64,000 nucleotides of DNA from Paraburkholderia sp. BCC1884 (GCF_900996225.1 NZ_CAAJGL010000112.1:372001-436000); one strand, 5' to 3'; shown: positions 50,929-60,839, counted from the stretch's first letter. Notes: generated by a model from the sequence alone, not told the origin. Program-made: numbers and translations.

Positions 50929-52122
50929 TTACTTCACTGCACCGCCTTCGAACCATGCGGCAATCTTCATGCGTTCGTCGTCGGTCATGTGTGTGACGTT
51001 GCCCAGCGGCATCGCCTTCAGCGTCACGGCCTGCTGATAGATCCGCTGCGCGTTCTGCGAGATTTCATCGGGCGTATCCAGCAGCACGCCGGCCGGGGCG
51101 CTGCCCATCATCGTCGGATGGGCGGAGTGGCAGGCCACGCAGCGCTGTTGCAGCACCGGTGCGATATCGGCCACCTTGACGACCGGCGCATTCGCGGCTT
51201 GCGCCTGCGGCACGACGGGCTTCGGCATGGTCCAGAAGAGGGCGAAGAACATCAGCACGATACCCACCAGCGGCAGATACCACAGCACTTGGCCGCGGTG
51301 ACGCATCACGAAGAACTGACGAATCAGCGCGCCGGCCAGCATGATGATCAGGAGCACAGCCCAGTTGTACGGGTGCGTGTAGGTCATTGCGTAGTGGTTC
51401 GACAGCATCGCGAACACTACCGGCAAGGTGAAATACGTGTTGTGCACCGAGCGTTGCTTGCCGCGCTTGCCGTAGATCGGATTCGGCGTGTCGCCCTTCA
51501 GCATCGCGGCGACCATCTTGCGTTGGCCCGGAATGATCACGAAGAACACGTTGGCCGACATGATCGTCGCCAGCATTGCGCCCATGATCAGGTAAGCCGC
51601 ACGGCCCGCGAAGATATGGCAGGCGAGCCATGCCGCGATGAATACATAGACGCCGACGCAGATGCCGAGCACCTTGTCTTTATTGCCGAGAATGCGGCAC
51701 AGCGAGTCGTAGACGATCCAGCCGGCGGCGAGGAAGCCAAGCGCCGAAGCAACGGCAACCACCGGACCCATGTCGAGCACGTTCTTGTCGATCAGATACG
51801 TGCTCGGCGAGAACAGATACAGCACGGTGAACAGACCAAAGCCCGACAACCACGTGGTGTACGACGGCCACTTCGACCAGTGCAGATCGTCCGGCATTTC
51901 CGGCGGTGCGACGGTGTACTTCTGCATGTTGTAGAAGCCGCCACCGTGCACGTGCCACAGTTCACCGAACACGCCACGCTTGCGCTGGTTCGGATCGGTT
52001 GGCGGTTTCAGGCTGTTGTCGAGTGCGACGAAATAGAACGACTCGCCAATCCATGCGATCGCGGCGATGACGTGGAACCAGCGAATCGCCAGATTCAGCC
52101 AGTCGGTGATAAAGCCTTCCAT
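50929..52122 (-). CDS. puuD: Urate hydroxylase PuuD (membrane protein with cytochrome c domain)
   Basis: Membrane-bound urate oxidase that makes 5-hydroxyisourate, with a C-terminal cytochrome c. The 397-residue protein has about eight helices (the first containing LAIRWFHVIAAIAWIGESFYFVAL), the histidine-rich segment ELWHVHGGGFY and, near residue 330, the haem-binding CVACH with a later Met ligand region (LKAMPLGNVTHMT). Two upstream genes on the same strand, uraH and the operator-bearing hipBA region, flank it. Confidence 0.93.
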   Translation of the reverse strand: MEGFITDWLNLAIRWFHVIAAIAWIGESFYFVALDNSLKPPTDPNQRKRGVFGELWHVHGGGFYNMQKYTVAPPEMPDDLHWSKWPSYTTWLSGFGLFTVLYLFSPSTYLIDKNVLDMGPVVAVASALGFLAAGWIVYDSLCRILGNKDKVLGICVGVYVFIAAWLACHIFAGRAAYLIMGAMLATIMSANVFFVIIPGQRKMVAAMLKGDTPNPIYGKRGKQRSVHNTYFTLPVVFAMLSNHYAMTYTHPYNWAVLLIIMLAGALIRQFFVMRHRGQVLWYLPLVGIVLMFFALFWTMPKPVVPQAQAANAPVVKVADIAPVLQQRCVACHSAHPTMMGSAPAGVLLDTPDEISQNAQRIYQQAVTLKAMPLGNVTHMTDDERMKIAAWFEGGAVK

Positions 52123-52312
52123 GAAACTCCTCCACTTCTGATTCGTTGTACGCGCAACGACGTTCAGCGCCTTCGGGAACCCGGCTAACGGGTGGTCGGC
52201 GAACAGGACGTCATGGCGCAGACTGCGGGGTGAAAGACGCGGTGCGCTCAGTTCGCACTGCGCCGTTTTTTTAGTGGGTCTTCAAATCGAGCCGCGTGCG
52301 GCCGATGTCTCC

Positions 52313-52666
52313 TCAACTGCCGCGATACGTGCTGTATGCCCACGGCGACACCAGCAGCGGCACGTGATAGTGCGCGCCGGCATCGGCCACGCCGAAGCGC
52401 AACACGACGCGGTCGACGAAACGCGGCTCCGGCACCTTCGTGCCGATCGACGCAAAGTAGTCGCCGGCGCCGAACACGAGTTCGTATTCGCCCGCGACTA
52501 ACGCGTCGCCTTCGAGCAGCGGCTGGTCGCAGCGGCCGTCGTCATTGGTGGTGGTGGTTTTGAGCGCGCGGCGGGTGTCGCCCGAGAGCGCGAAGAGTTC
52601 GACCTTGATGCCCGCGCCGGGACGGCCGTTCGCGGTGTCGAGCACATGGGTAGTGAGCTTTCCCAT
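52313..52666 (-). CDS. uraH: 5-hydroxyisourate hydrolase (transthyretin-like)
   Basis: Hydrolyses 5-hydroxyisourate to OHCU. The 117-residue protein has LTTHVLDTANGRPGAGIKVEL at the start, DGRCDQPLL in the middle and the family-ending tetrapeptide YRGS. ATG 52666 is used because AAGGA lies 9 bases upstream; the TTG at 52672 is too close to it. It lies upstream of puuD on the same strand, with 190 bases between. Confidence 0.95.
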   Translation of the reverse strand: MGKLTTHVLDTANGRPGAGIKVELFALSGDTRRALKTTTTNDDGRCDQPLLEGDALVAGEYELVFGAGDYFASIGTKVPEPRFVDRVVLRFGVADAGAHYHVPLLVSPWAYSTYRGS

Positions 52667-53194
52667 TCGCAATTTTCCTTATGTGAATGCGAGGTTTCGG
52701 CGGCAGCCCGATCCAGATACGTTTGCGGCGGATCGAGGCTCCACGTCAGTGGCTACATACCCGTCGGCGAATTGAAGCGAGCGCCGTGGCAGCCATTGTA
52801 AAAAGGTTGTTCCGTTCAGCGCGCCCGAGATAGGAAAGATAATACCTGGCGCATGACAGACAGCCTGCTGAAAGCCGCAGCGAGTCGATTCGTTCGACTA
52901 TTGGAAGACAATTTGATCGTACCGGCGCCAAAAAAGCCCCACTATATCGACGACGTGAAGTTGGGTATCTCATTGGCGCGAGTTGTCATCGTTATTTTGG
53001 CCGTCGAAGGTTACACCTGTGCGCCGCAACAGACATGAGCCGGGAACGGCCTGAAGCGCGGCACACCCCGAAGACGGCGGAAGCACGCTGGGTAACCGGG
53101 CCAACGGCGTTCGACGGGACGCGGCGGCACGGTTGGCGTGTCGTCACATCGCGTTCGAACGGCTTTGCACGGAAGCATTGAAGCGGAGAAGCGA
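52667..53194. other. Intergenic region between divergent uraH and deaminase genes
   Basis: The 528 bases lie between divergent genes. One open frame (52853-53038, 61 residues, MTDSLLKAAASRFVRLL...) has low GC3 and no homology that I recognise, so I do not call it. No clear promoter pair was found on either strand. Confidence 0.4.
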
Positions 53195-54583
53195 ATGACG
53201 ATGGAACAAACGGCTGGCAAGCCGAAGAAAACGATGCTGGTCAAGCACGCGGACGTGCTGGTCACGATGGACGGCGCCCGGCGCGAGTTGCGCGACGGCG
53301 GCCTGTATATCGAGGACAACCGCATCGTCGCGGTCGGGCCGACGGCCGAGTTGCCGCAAACGGCCGACGAAGTGCTGGATATGCGCGGGCATCTGGTGAT
53401 CCCAGGTCTCGTGAACACACACCATCACATGTATCAGAGCCTGACGCGCGCGATTCCCGCCGCGCAGAACGCCGAGTTGTTCGGCTGGCTGACCAGCCTC
53501 TACAAGGTGTGGGCGAACCTCACACCGGAAATGATCGAAGTCTCGACGCTGACGGCCATGGCCGAACTGTTGCTGTCCGGTTGCACGACGTCGAGCGACC
53601 ATCTGTATATCTACCCGAACGGCAGCCGCCTCGACGACAGCATCGTCGCGGCGCGCCGGATCGGCATGCGCTTCCATGCGGCACGCGGCAGCATGAGCGT
53701 AGGGCAGAAGGACGGTGGTCTGCCGCCGGATTCGGTGGTCGAACGTGAAGCGGACATTCTGAAAGACACGCAGCGTCTGATCGAGACATATCACGACGAA
53801 GGCCGTTACGCGATGCTGCGCGTGGTCGTCGCGCCATGTTCGCCGTTTTCGGTGAGCCGCGATCTGATGCGCGAATCGGCGGTGATGGCGCGTCACTACG
53901 GCGTCTCGATGCACACGCACCTGGCGGAGAACGTCAACGACATCGCGTATAGCCGCGAAAAGTTCGGCATGACGCCCGCCGAGTACGCGGAAGACCTCGG
54001 CTGGGTCGGTCACGACGTCTGGCACGCGCACTGTGTGCAACTCGACGACGCGGGCATCGAACTGTTCGCGCGCACGGGCACCGGCGTCGCGCATTGTCCG
54101 TGTTCGAACATGCGGCTCGCGTCGGGCATCGCGCCAATCAAGCGGATGCGTCTCGCAGGCGTGCCGGTGGGGTTGGGCGTCGACGGTTCGGCGTCGAACG
54201 ATGGCGCGCAGATGGTGGCGGAAGTGCGTCAGGCGCTGCTGCTGCAACGCGTCGGCTTCGGACCGGATGCGATGACCGCGCGCGAAGCATTGGAAATCGC
54301 GACGCTCGGCGGTGCGAAGGTGCTCAATCGCGACGACATCGGCGCCTTGGCGCCGGGCATGGCGGCGGACTTCGTGTCGTTCGATTTGCGTCAGCCGCTG
54401 TTTGCCGGTGCGCTGCATGACCCGGTCGCGGCGCTGGTGTTCTGCGCGCCGTCGCAGGTGAGTTACAGCGTGATCGGCGGCAAGGTGGTAGTGAAAGACG
54501 GACAGTTGACGACGCTGGAACTCGGACCGGTCATCGAGCAGCACAACCGGCTGGCCAGGACGCTTTACGAGGCTGCGGCGTAA
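53195..54583 (+). CDS. Amidohydrolase, probable 8-oxoguanine/guanine-type deaminase
   Basis: Metal-dependent TIM-barrel deaminase of 462 residues: HHH at 76-78 (metal site), HTHLAEN, HCVQL and GVDGSASND (metal Asp and nearby Asn). The family includes 8-oxoguanine deaminase, hydroxydechloroatrazine ethylaminohydrolase and guanine deaminase; position in a purine-breakdown cluster favours a purine substrate. ATG 53195 follows GGAG; ATG 53201 is two codons later. Confidence 0.85.
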   Translation: MTMEQTAGKPKKTMLVKHADVLVTMDGARRELRDGGLYIEDNRIVAVGPTAELPQTADEVLDMRGHLVIPGLVNTHHHMYQSLTRAIPAAQNAELFGWLTSLYKVWANLTPEMIEVSTLTAMAELLLSGCTTSSDHLYIYPNGSRLDDSIVAARRIGMRFHAARGSMSVGQKDGGLPPDSVVEREADILKDTQRLIETYHDEGRYAMLRVVVAPCSPFSVSRDLMRESAVMARHYGVSMHTHLAENVNDIAYSREKFGMTPAEYAEDLGWVGHDVWHAHCVQLDDAGIELFARTGTGVAHCPCSNMRLASGIAPIKRMRLAGVPVGLGVDGSASNDGAQMVAEVRQALLLQRVGFGPDAMTAREALEIATLGGAKVLNRDDIGALAPGMAADFVSFDLRQPLFAGALHDPVAALVFCAPSQVSYSVIGGKVVVKDGQLTTLELGPVIEQHNRLARTLYEAAA

Positions 54584-54596
54584 CACATGGAAGCGA

Positions 54597-54636
54597 GGGT
54601 TATCGGCTCATTCATCGGAACGGCCGCCGATAACCC
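54597..54636. terminator. Stem-loop between convergent deaminase and LysR genes
   Basis: GGGTTATCGGC (54597-54607) and GCCGATAACCC (54626-54636) form an 11-bp stem with an 18-base loop, in the short gap between convergent stops. There is no T-run. Confidence 0.55.
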
Positions 54637-54650
54637 GCAAAACCCAGGCC

Positions 54651-55583
54651 TCAGGGCTTGTCGATCAACGTTTTGGTCGCTTCGGCGACCAGACTGCGCA
54701 ACCAGCGCACTTCATCGGAGTAATGCACGCGCTCGTGCCACAGCTGGTAGTACTGCATCGGCGGGAAATCGAGCGGCGCGGGCACCACGGTGAGCGGCAG
54801 GAACTTGGCGTAGTAGTCGGCAAAGAGGCGCGTCGTCGTGAAGATCAGATCGGACTTGATCAGCACGTACGGCGCCAGATTGAAGTACGGCAAAGTCACG
54901 ACCACATGACGCTTCAGGCGCTCGCGCGCGAGGTGGACGTCGATCGCGCCGCGCTGGCCCACCGAGTAAGGAGTAGGCGCAAGATGCGGCGCATTCAGGT
55001 ACTGGTCGAGCGTCAACCCGCCACGCTTGGCAAACGGATGCGCGCTGCTCATCAGGCAGACGATCTGATCGACGAACAGGTTCGACAGGTGCAGTTGCTC
55101 CGGCGGTTCCGGCCAGTTGCCGACCACGATGTCGAGCTTGCCGTCCTCGAGCGCGAGTTCGTAGTCGAACGCGGGCCCGAGCGAATGAAACTCGAGCGTC
55201 GCGTTCGGCGCGGCCTGGCGAAAGCGTTCGACCACCGTCGGCACGAACAGCACGTTCAGGTAGTCCGGACAGCCGATCCGGTAGCAGCGAATGGACGTCG
55301 CCGGATCGAAGTTGTGCTGCTGGAACTTGATGCGTTCGATTTCGCGCAGCGCGTTCTGCACCGGTTCGAGCAGGCGCAGGCCGTACTCGGTCGGCACCAT
55401 GCCGGACTTGCCGCGCACCAGCAGCGGGTCGCCGGTGATGTCGCGCAAACGGCGCAGCGCCGCGCTGATGGCGGGTTGCGATTGATTCAGTTTGACGGCC
55501 GCGCGCGTGACGCTGCGTTCCATCAACAGGGTGTGCAAGACGCGTAAAAGATACGTATCGATCGCCTCGCGTTGCTGACTCAT
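54651..55583 (-). CDS. LysR-family transcriptional regulator
   Basis: The 310-residue regulator has the N-terminal winged helix (LLMERSVTRAAVKLNQSQPAISAALRRLRD; DPLLVRGKSGMVPTE) and a periplasmic-binding-like effector domain. ATG 55583 follows GGAGAAG; an upstream start would add 23 residues. It is divergent from the BMP-type ABC operon and probably controls it, by usual LysR layout; the ligand is unknown. Confidence 0.9.
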   Translation of the reverse strand: MSQQREAIDTYLLRVLHTLLMERSVTRAAVKLNQSQPAISAALRRLRDITGDPLLVRGKSGMVPTEYGLRLLEPVQNALREIERIKFQQHNFDPATSIRCYRIGCPDYLNVLFVPTVVERFRQAAPNATLEFHSLGPAFDYELALEDGKLDIVVGNWPEPPEQLHLSNLFVDQIVCLMSSAHPFAKRGGLTLDQYLNAPHLAPTPYSVGQRGAIDVHLARERLKRHVVVTLPYFNLAPYVLIKSDLIFTTTRLFADYYAKFLPLTVVPAPLDFPPMQYYQLWHERVHYSDEVRWLRSLVAEATKTLIDKP

Positions 55584-55834
55584 GACTTCTCCGAAATATA
55601 TGTTCTGGCTGATCGAGCGGGCGTGGGGGTATATGACTTTTAATATGAACACAAAGCCACGTCAAGGGTGGGATACCCGCAGAGCACGTATTGGCGCGGG
55701 TTTGCGGGGAATTTTGGCGGCTCGACTGAGCGGGTCGAATTAGGTATTGTCATCCGGTTGTGGTGACGGATCGCTTGCCGGCAAGGCGGGCGGACGCGCT
55801 GGAACCGGCAGTCACTGACGTACTACGGAATCAC

Positions 55835-57436
55835 ATGAGCAACTCTTCTTATAGCGACGGCGCCGCCGCGCAGCCGGCAAACAGGCCGGAACAGGCGGCG
55901 CCCCGGTTGATGCTCACGGGCATCACCAAACAATATCCGGCCGTGCGGGCCAACGACGACGTCACGTTGATCGTCGCGCCGGGTGAAATCCACGCCGTGC
56001 TCGGCGAGAACGGCGCCGGCAAAAGCACGTTGATGAAAATCATCTACGGCGCCGTGCGCCCCGACGCCGGCGAAATTCATTGGGAAGGTCGGCCAGTCGA
56101 GATCGCGAGTCCGGCGGCGGCCCGCAAGCTCGGCGTCGGCATGGTGTTCCAGCATTTTTCGCTGTTCGAGACGCTCACGGTCGGCGAAAACATCGCACTC
56201 GCACTCGACGAACCCTTCGACCTGAAAACGCTCTCCAAACGGATTCGCGAAGTGTCGGCCGATTACGGTCTCGACATCGATCCGCAGCGTCATGTGCATA
56301 GCCTGACGGTGGGCGAGCGGCAACGCGTCGAGATCGTGCGCTGCCTGCTGCAGAACCCGCGTCTGCTGATCATGGACGAGCCGACTTCGGTGCTCACGCC
56401 GCAAGCCGTGCGCAAGCTCTTCGCAACGCTGCGCCGGCTCGCTGCCGAAGGCTGCAGCATTCTCTACATCAGCCACAAGCTCGATGAAATCCAGGAACTG
56501 TGCGACACCGCGACGGTGATGCGCGGCGGCCGCGTCACCGGTCACGTGACGCCGAAGCAGGAGACCCACGCGTCGCTCGCGCAGTTGATGGTCGGCCATT
56601 CACTGCCCGATTACACGCGGCGCGAACACAATCCGGGCGCCGTGCTGCTCGACGTGAAGCAACTCTCGGTGCAAAGCGACGACCCGTTCGGCACTTCGCT
56701 CGATAACGTGTCGTTCGGCGTGCATGCCGGCGAAATCTTCGGCATCGCGGGTGTGTCGGGCAACGGCCAGGCGGAATTGCTCTCGGCGTTGTCGGGTGAA
56801 AAGCGCGGCGCGCGGGCGGACGCCGTCACGATTTGCGGTAAGGCAGCCGGGCGCCTCGGCGCGGGCGGCCGACGTTCGCTCGGTTTCGGCTTCGTGCCGG
56901 AAGAGCGGCTGGGTCGTGGCGCAGTGCCCGCGATGAGCCTGTCGGAAAACGCATTGCTCACCGCCCATCGTCAGCAGATGGTGAGCTCGGGCTGGATCAA
57001 GGCGGGCGCGATGCGAGCCTTTGCAAAACGCTGCATCGAAGCCTTCGACGTGCGTTGCGGCGGCTCGGAAGCGCTGGCGCAATCGCTCTCCGGCGGCAAT
57101 CTGCAGAAATACATCATGGGCCGCGAGATTCTGCAGGCGCCCAAGGTGCTGGTGGTCGCGCAGCCCACGTGGGGCGTCGACGTCGGCGCAGCGGCGTTTA
57201 TTCGCCAGCAGTTGCTCGATCTGTCGGCGCGCGGCGTGGCGATTCTGGTGATCTCGGAGGAGTTAGAAGAGTTGTTCGACATCTGCGATCGCATCGCGGT
57301 GCTCGCAGGCGGCAGACTCTCGCCGGTGCGCGCCACGGGGGCCACCAACGCCGAGGAAATCGGCCGCTGGATGGCGGGCCTGTTCGGCGACCGCGAAGGC
57401 GCGGCGCCGTCGGCGGAACAGCCGGCGCATGCCTGA
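55835..57436 (+). CDS. Nucleoside-type ABC transporter ATP-binding protein
   Basis: The 533-residue two-domain ATPase has an intact first Walker A (GENGAGKST) and a degenerate second one (GVSGNGQAE), with LSGGNLQK near the C-terminus. The class works with two permeases and a BMP-type binding protein. GTG/ATG choices exist upstream; ATG 55835 gives the usual N-terminus. It shares a 251-base intergenic region with the divergent LysR gene. Confidence 0.92.
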   Translation: MSNSSYSDGAAAQPANRPEQAAPRLMLTGITKQYPAVRANDDVTLIVAPGEIHAVLGENGAGKSTLMKIIYGAVRPDAGEIHWEGRPVEIASPAAARKLGVGMVFQHFSLFETLTVGENIALALDEPFDLKTLSKRIREVSADYGLDIDPQRHVHSLTVGERQRVEIVRCLLQNPRLLIMDEPTSVLTPQAVRKLFATLRRLAAEGCSILYISHKLDEIQELCDTATVMRGGRVTGHVTPKQETHASLAQLMVGHSLPDYTRREHNPGAVLLDVKQLSVQSDDPFGTSLDNVSFGVHAGEIFGIAGVSGNGQAELLSALSGEKRGARADAVTICGKAAGRLGAGGRRSLGFGFVPEERLGRGAVPAMSLSENALLTAHRQQMVSSGWIKAGAMRAFAKRCIEAFDVRCGGSEALAQSLSGGNLQKYIMGREILQAPKVLVVAQPTWGVDVGAAAFIRQQLLDLSARGVAILVISEELEELFDICDRIAVLAGGRLSPVRATGATNAEEIGRWMAGLFGDREGAAPSAEQPAHA

Positions 57437-57502
57437 GCGGTTGACTGCGCCAGAACGCAGTCTGCTGCTCAGCACCAGAACCCTACAAAACACACGCTAC
57501 CC

Positions 57503-58609
57503 ATGATTCTTCCGTATCGACTCGAAGCCCGCACGACGCCCTCGCGCACCATGCAGCTCGCCGTGCCGCTGATCGCCGCGTTGCTCACGCTCGTGATCGG
57601 CTTTCTGATCTTCAGCCTGGTCGGCCGCGATCCGCTCGAAGCCATGCACGCGTTTTTCATCGAACCGCTGTCGAGCGTGAACGGCTGGTCCGAGCTGCTG
57701 CTGAAAGCGTCGCCGTTGTGTCTGATTGGGCTGGGCCTCGCCATCGGTTACCGCGCCAACGTCTGGAACATCGGCGCCGAAGGGCAGATGCTGCTCGGCG
57801 GGATTGCCGCGAGCGGCGTGGCGATCTATTTCGATCAGGCCACCGGCTGGTGGATTCTGCCGACCATGATGATCGCCGGTGTGCTTGGCGGCATGGCGTG
57901 GGCGGCGATTCCCGCGCTGTTGAAAAGCCGCTTCAACACCAATGAGATTCTCGTCAGTCTGATGCTCACGTACGTAGCCACGCAGCTGCTGATCTATCTG
58001 GTGAGCGGCCCGTGGCGCGACCCGCAGGGCATGAACTTCCCACTTTCGGAGATGTTCAGCGGCGACGCGCTGTACCCGACTTTCGCAGGCGACTGGCACT
58101 GGAAGTGGCTACGTGGCACGCGCCTGAACGCCTCGGTGTTCGTCACGCTGATCGCGATTCCGCTCGTGTGGGTCTTCATGCGCAAGAGCTTCGCGGGTTA
58201 CCGGATGAACGTCGGCGGTCTCGCGCCGCTCGCCGCCCGCTACGCCGGTTTCTCCGACAAGAAAACCATCTGGACCTCGCTGCTGATTAGCGGCGGTCTC
58301 GCGGGCCTTGCCGGCATGGGCGAGATTTCCGGTCCGATCGGCCAGTTGCAGGCCACGTGGTCGCCGGGGTATGGCTTCACCGCGATCATCGTCGTGTTCG
58401 TCGGCCGACTGCATCCGGTCGGCATCGTACTCGCGAGTCTGCTGATGGCGCTGCTGTACCTCGGCGGCGAAGCGGTGCAGACCTCGATGCAATTGCCGCA
58501 GGCGCTCTCCGGCGTGTTCCAGGGGCTGTTGCTGTTCTGCCTGCTGGGCGCCGACCTGTTCGTGAACTACCGTGTGCGCCGCCGTACGCTGGCCGCGCAG
58601 GTTCACTAA
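57503..58609 (+). CDS. Nucleoside-type ABC transporter permease 1
   Basis: Branched-chain-type permease of 368 residues with about nine helices; family pattern around IGYRANVWNIGAEGQMLLGGI and MNVGGLAPLAARYAGFSD. It lies 66 bases after the ATPase and 27 before the second permease. Such pairs import purine nucleosides in other bacteria. Confidence 0.92.
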   Translation: MILPYRLEARTTPSRTMQLAVPLIAALLTLVIGFLIFSLVGRDPLEAMHAFFIEPLSSVNGWSELLLKASPLCLIGLGLAIGYRANVWNIGAEGQMLLGGIAASGVAIYFDQATGWWILPTMMIAGVLGGMAWAAIPALLKSRFNTNEILVSLMLTYVATQLLIYLVSGPWRDPQGMNFPLSEMFSGDALYPTFAGDWHWKWLRGTRLNASVFVTLIAIPLVWVFMRKSFAGYRMNVGGLAPLAARYAGFSDKKTIWTSLLISGGLAGLAGMGEISGPIGQLQATWSPGYGFTAIIVVFVGRLHPVGIVLASLLMALLYLGGEAVQTSMQLPQALSGVFQGLLLFCLLGADLFVNYRVRRRTLAAQVH

Positions 58610-58636
58610 CGCTCAACGACTTCCTGCCGGATCACC

Positions 58637-59566
58637 ATGGATATCAACCAAGCCAGCTCGCTCACGTCGAGCGCCGTCACCGCCGCGATTCCGCTGATGT
58701 TCGCGGGCGCGGGTGAACTCGTCGCCGAGAAATCGGGCGTCCTCAACCTCGGCGTCGAAGGCATGATGCTGATGGGCGCCGTCAGCGGCTACGCCGTCAC
58801 CGCGATCACCGGCAACCCGTGGCTCGGCGTGCTCGCCGCGATCGGCGCCGGGCTCGCGATGTCGCTGCTATTCGCCTTTCTCACGCTCACCATGCTTGCC
58901 AACCAGGTCGCCACGGGCCTTTCGCTGACGATCTTCGGCATTGGCCTGTCGGCGTATGTCGGCAAGCCGTACACGTCGGCCGCGGTGCGCGCGACCATCG
59001 ACACGTGGACCATCCCCGGTCTCTCGAAGATCCCGGTGCTCGGCCCAGCGTTCTTCAGTCTCACGCCGCTCGATTACCTCGCCTTCATCATGTTCGCGGT
59101 GATCGGCTGGTTCCTGTATCGCACGCGCGCCGGCCTCGTGCTGCGCTCGGTCGGCGAGTCGCCGCAGGTGGCGCACTCGGTCGGCTTTCCGGTGGTTGGG
59201 GTGCGATACGGCGCAGTGGCTTTCGGCGGCGGCATGGCGGGGCTCGCGGGCGGTTACTACTCGATCGTCAATCTGCACTTGTGGCAGGAGAATCTCACCT
59301 CGGGCCGCGGCTGGATCGCGCTTGCGCTGGTCGTGTTCGCGACGTGGCGCCCCGGACGTCTGCTGATCGGCGCACTGCTGTTCGGCGCCGTGACGGGGCT
59401 GCAGTTCTACGCGCAGGCGATCGGCGTGCCGGTGCCGACGCAGTTCCTCGCGATGCTCCCGTACGTCGCCACGGTCGTCGTGCTGGTGCTGATCTCGCGC
59501 AATCCGAACACGATCCGGCTGAATGCGCCGGCATCGCTGGGCAAGCCGTTTTTCTCGGCAGGCTGA
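58637..59566 (+). CDS. Nucleoside-type ABC transporter permease 2
   Basis: The 309-residue permease has the paired pattern AEKSGVLNLGVEGMMLMGAV and VGESPQVAHSVGFPVVGVRYGAVAFGGGMAGLAGGY, typical of the second permease in BMP-type systems. About eight helices. Confidence 0.93.
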   Translation: MDINQASSLTSSAVTAAIPLMFAGAGELVAEKSGVLNLGVEGMMLMGAVSGYAVTAITGNPWLGVLAAIGAGLAMSLLFAFLTLTMLANQVATGLSLTIFGIGLSAYVGKPYTSAAVRATIDTWTIPGLSKIPVLGPAFFSLTPLDYLAFIMFAVIGWFLYRTRAGLVLRSVGESPQVAHSVGFPVVGVRYGAVAFGGGMAGLAGGYYSIVNLHLWQENLTSGRGWIALALVVFATWRPGRLLIGALLFGAVTGLQFYAQAIGVPVPTQFLAMLPYVATVVVLVLISRNPNTIRLNAPASLGKPFFSAG

Positions 59567-59635
59567 CCGACCACACGGTTCTCATTCGACAAACATAGTC
59601 GACGAACACATTCGATAAACGCAACAGGAGAAAAC

Positions 59636-60730
59636 ATGAAGAGAAGAAATCTGCTGACCGCATTCGCTTGGGGCGCGGCCTCGCTCGCACTCGCCGCGCC
59701 GCTCGCACAAAGCGCGCAGGCCGCCGATGTGCCGGGCGTCGCATTCGTCTACCTCGGCAATCCGGGCGACGCGGGCTGGACGTTCGCGCACGACCAGGGC
59801 TCGAAGGAAGCGGAAGCGAAGTTCGGCAACAAGATCAAGATCACCCGCATCGAGAACGTGCCGGAATCGGCCGACTCCGAGCGCGTGTTCCGCGATCTGG
59901 CGAGCAAGGGCAACAAGATCATCATCGGTTCGAGCTTCGGCTACCAGGACTTCGAACTGAAGGTCGCGAAGGACTTCCCGGATACGGTGTTCCTGCACGC
60001 AACCGGCTACAAGAAGGCGCCGAACTTCGGCACCTATGACGTGCGCATGTATCAGGGCGCGTACCTCGCCGGCGTCGCCGCAGGCTATGTGACGAAGACC
60101 AACACGCTCGGCTTCGTCGCCTCGGTGCCGATTCCCGAAGTGATCCGCAACATCAACGCGTACACGCTCGGCGCGCGCTCGGTGAATCCGAAGGTGCACA
60201 CCAAGGTCATCTGGATCAACAGCTGGTTCGATCCGGGCAAGGAAAAGCAGGCCGCTGAAACGCTGATCGGCCAGGGCGCCGACGTGCTGCTGCAAAACAC
60301 CGACTCGAGCGCGACGCTCGCGACCGCATCGGAAAAGCACGTGCATGCGTTCGGCTGGGATTCGGACATGAAGAAGTTCGGTCCTGACGCGCACCTCGGT
60401 TCGGTGGTCGCGCATTGGGGCGTGTACTACAACGCGGCGATCCAGCAGGTGCTGGACGGCAAGTGGAAGAACGATCCGGTGTGGTGGGGTATTCCGCAAA
60501 AGGCCGTCAACCTGGAAGACCTGAACACCGGTGTGATCTCGGCCGACGCGCAGAAGCAGGTCGCGGCCAAACGCGACGAACTGGCTGGCGGCAAGTGGGA
60601 CGTGTTTACCGGCCCGATCAAGGATCAATCCGGCGCAGTGAAGGTGCCGGCCGGCAAGACGCTGACCGATCCGGAACTGCAACGCCTGAACTGGTACGTG
60701 GAAGGCGTGGACGGCTCGCTGCCGAAGTAA
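59636..60730 (+). CDS. BMP-family substrate-binding protein
   Basis: Periplasmic binding protein of the basic membrane protein (BMP/PnrA) family, 364 residues, with a signal peptide (1-30, after an MKRRN start) and the pattern GVAFVYLGNPGDAGWTFAHD, GSSFGYQDFELKVAKDFPD and AYLAGVAAGYVTKT. The family binds purine nucleosides, which fits the purine island. It ends the transporter operon and is followed by a strong terminator. Confidence 0.92.
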   Translation: MKRRNLLTAFAWGAASLALAAPLAQSAQAADVPGVAFVYLGNPGDAGWTFAHDQGSKEAEAKFGNKIKITRIENVPESADSERVFRDLASKGNKIIIGSSFGYQDFELKVAKDFPDTVFLHATGYKKAPNFGTYDVRMYQGAYLAGVAAGYVTKTNTLGFVASVPIPEVIRNINAYTLGARSVNPKVHTKVIWINSWFDPGKEKQAAETLIGQGADVLLQNTDSSATLATASEKHVHAFGWDSDMKKFGPDAHLGSVVAHWGVYYNAAIQQVLDGKWKNDPVWWGIPQKAVNLEDLNTGVISADAQKQVAAKRDELAGGKWDVFTGPIKDQSGAVKVPAGKTLTDPELQRLNWYVEGVDGSLPK

Positions 60731-60792
60731 CGCTTCGGTGCCTGAGCGCATCACGATGCGTCAGGCGGCGCTCTCGGTAACCGCTGTTCGCT

Positions 60793-60826
60793 AAAGCTGC
60801 GTCCCTCACGGACGCAGCTTTTTTTT
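60793..60826 (+). terminator. Rho-independent terminator after BMP operon
   Basis: AAAGCTGCGTCC (60793-60804) pairs with GGACGCAGCTTT (60810-60821), followed by a run of T's to 60826. Confidence 0.92.
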
Positions 60827-60839
60827 CGCCGGCGCGTCG

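Noticed and set aside
52200..52280. Stem with T-run near 52260 as a uraH terminator
   Set aside because: The T-run follows on the forward strand, but uraH is on the reverse strand and no forward gene ends there.
52853..53038. 61-residue open frame between uraH and the deaminase
   Set aside because: Lower GC3 than neighbours, no clear ribosome site and no family I recognise.
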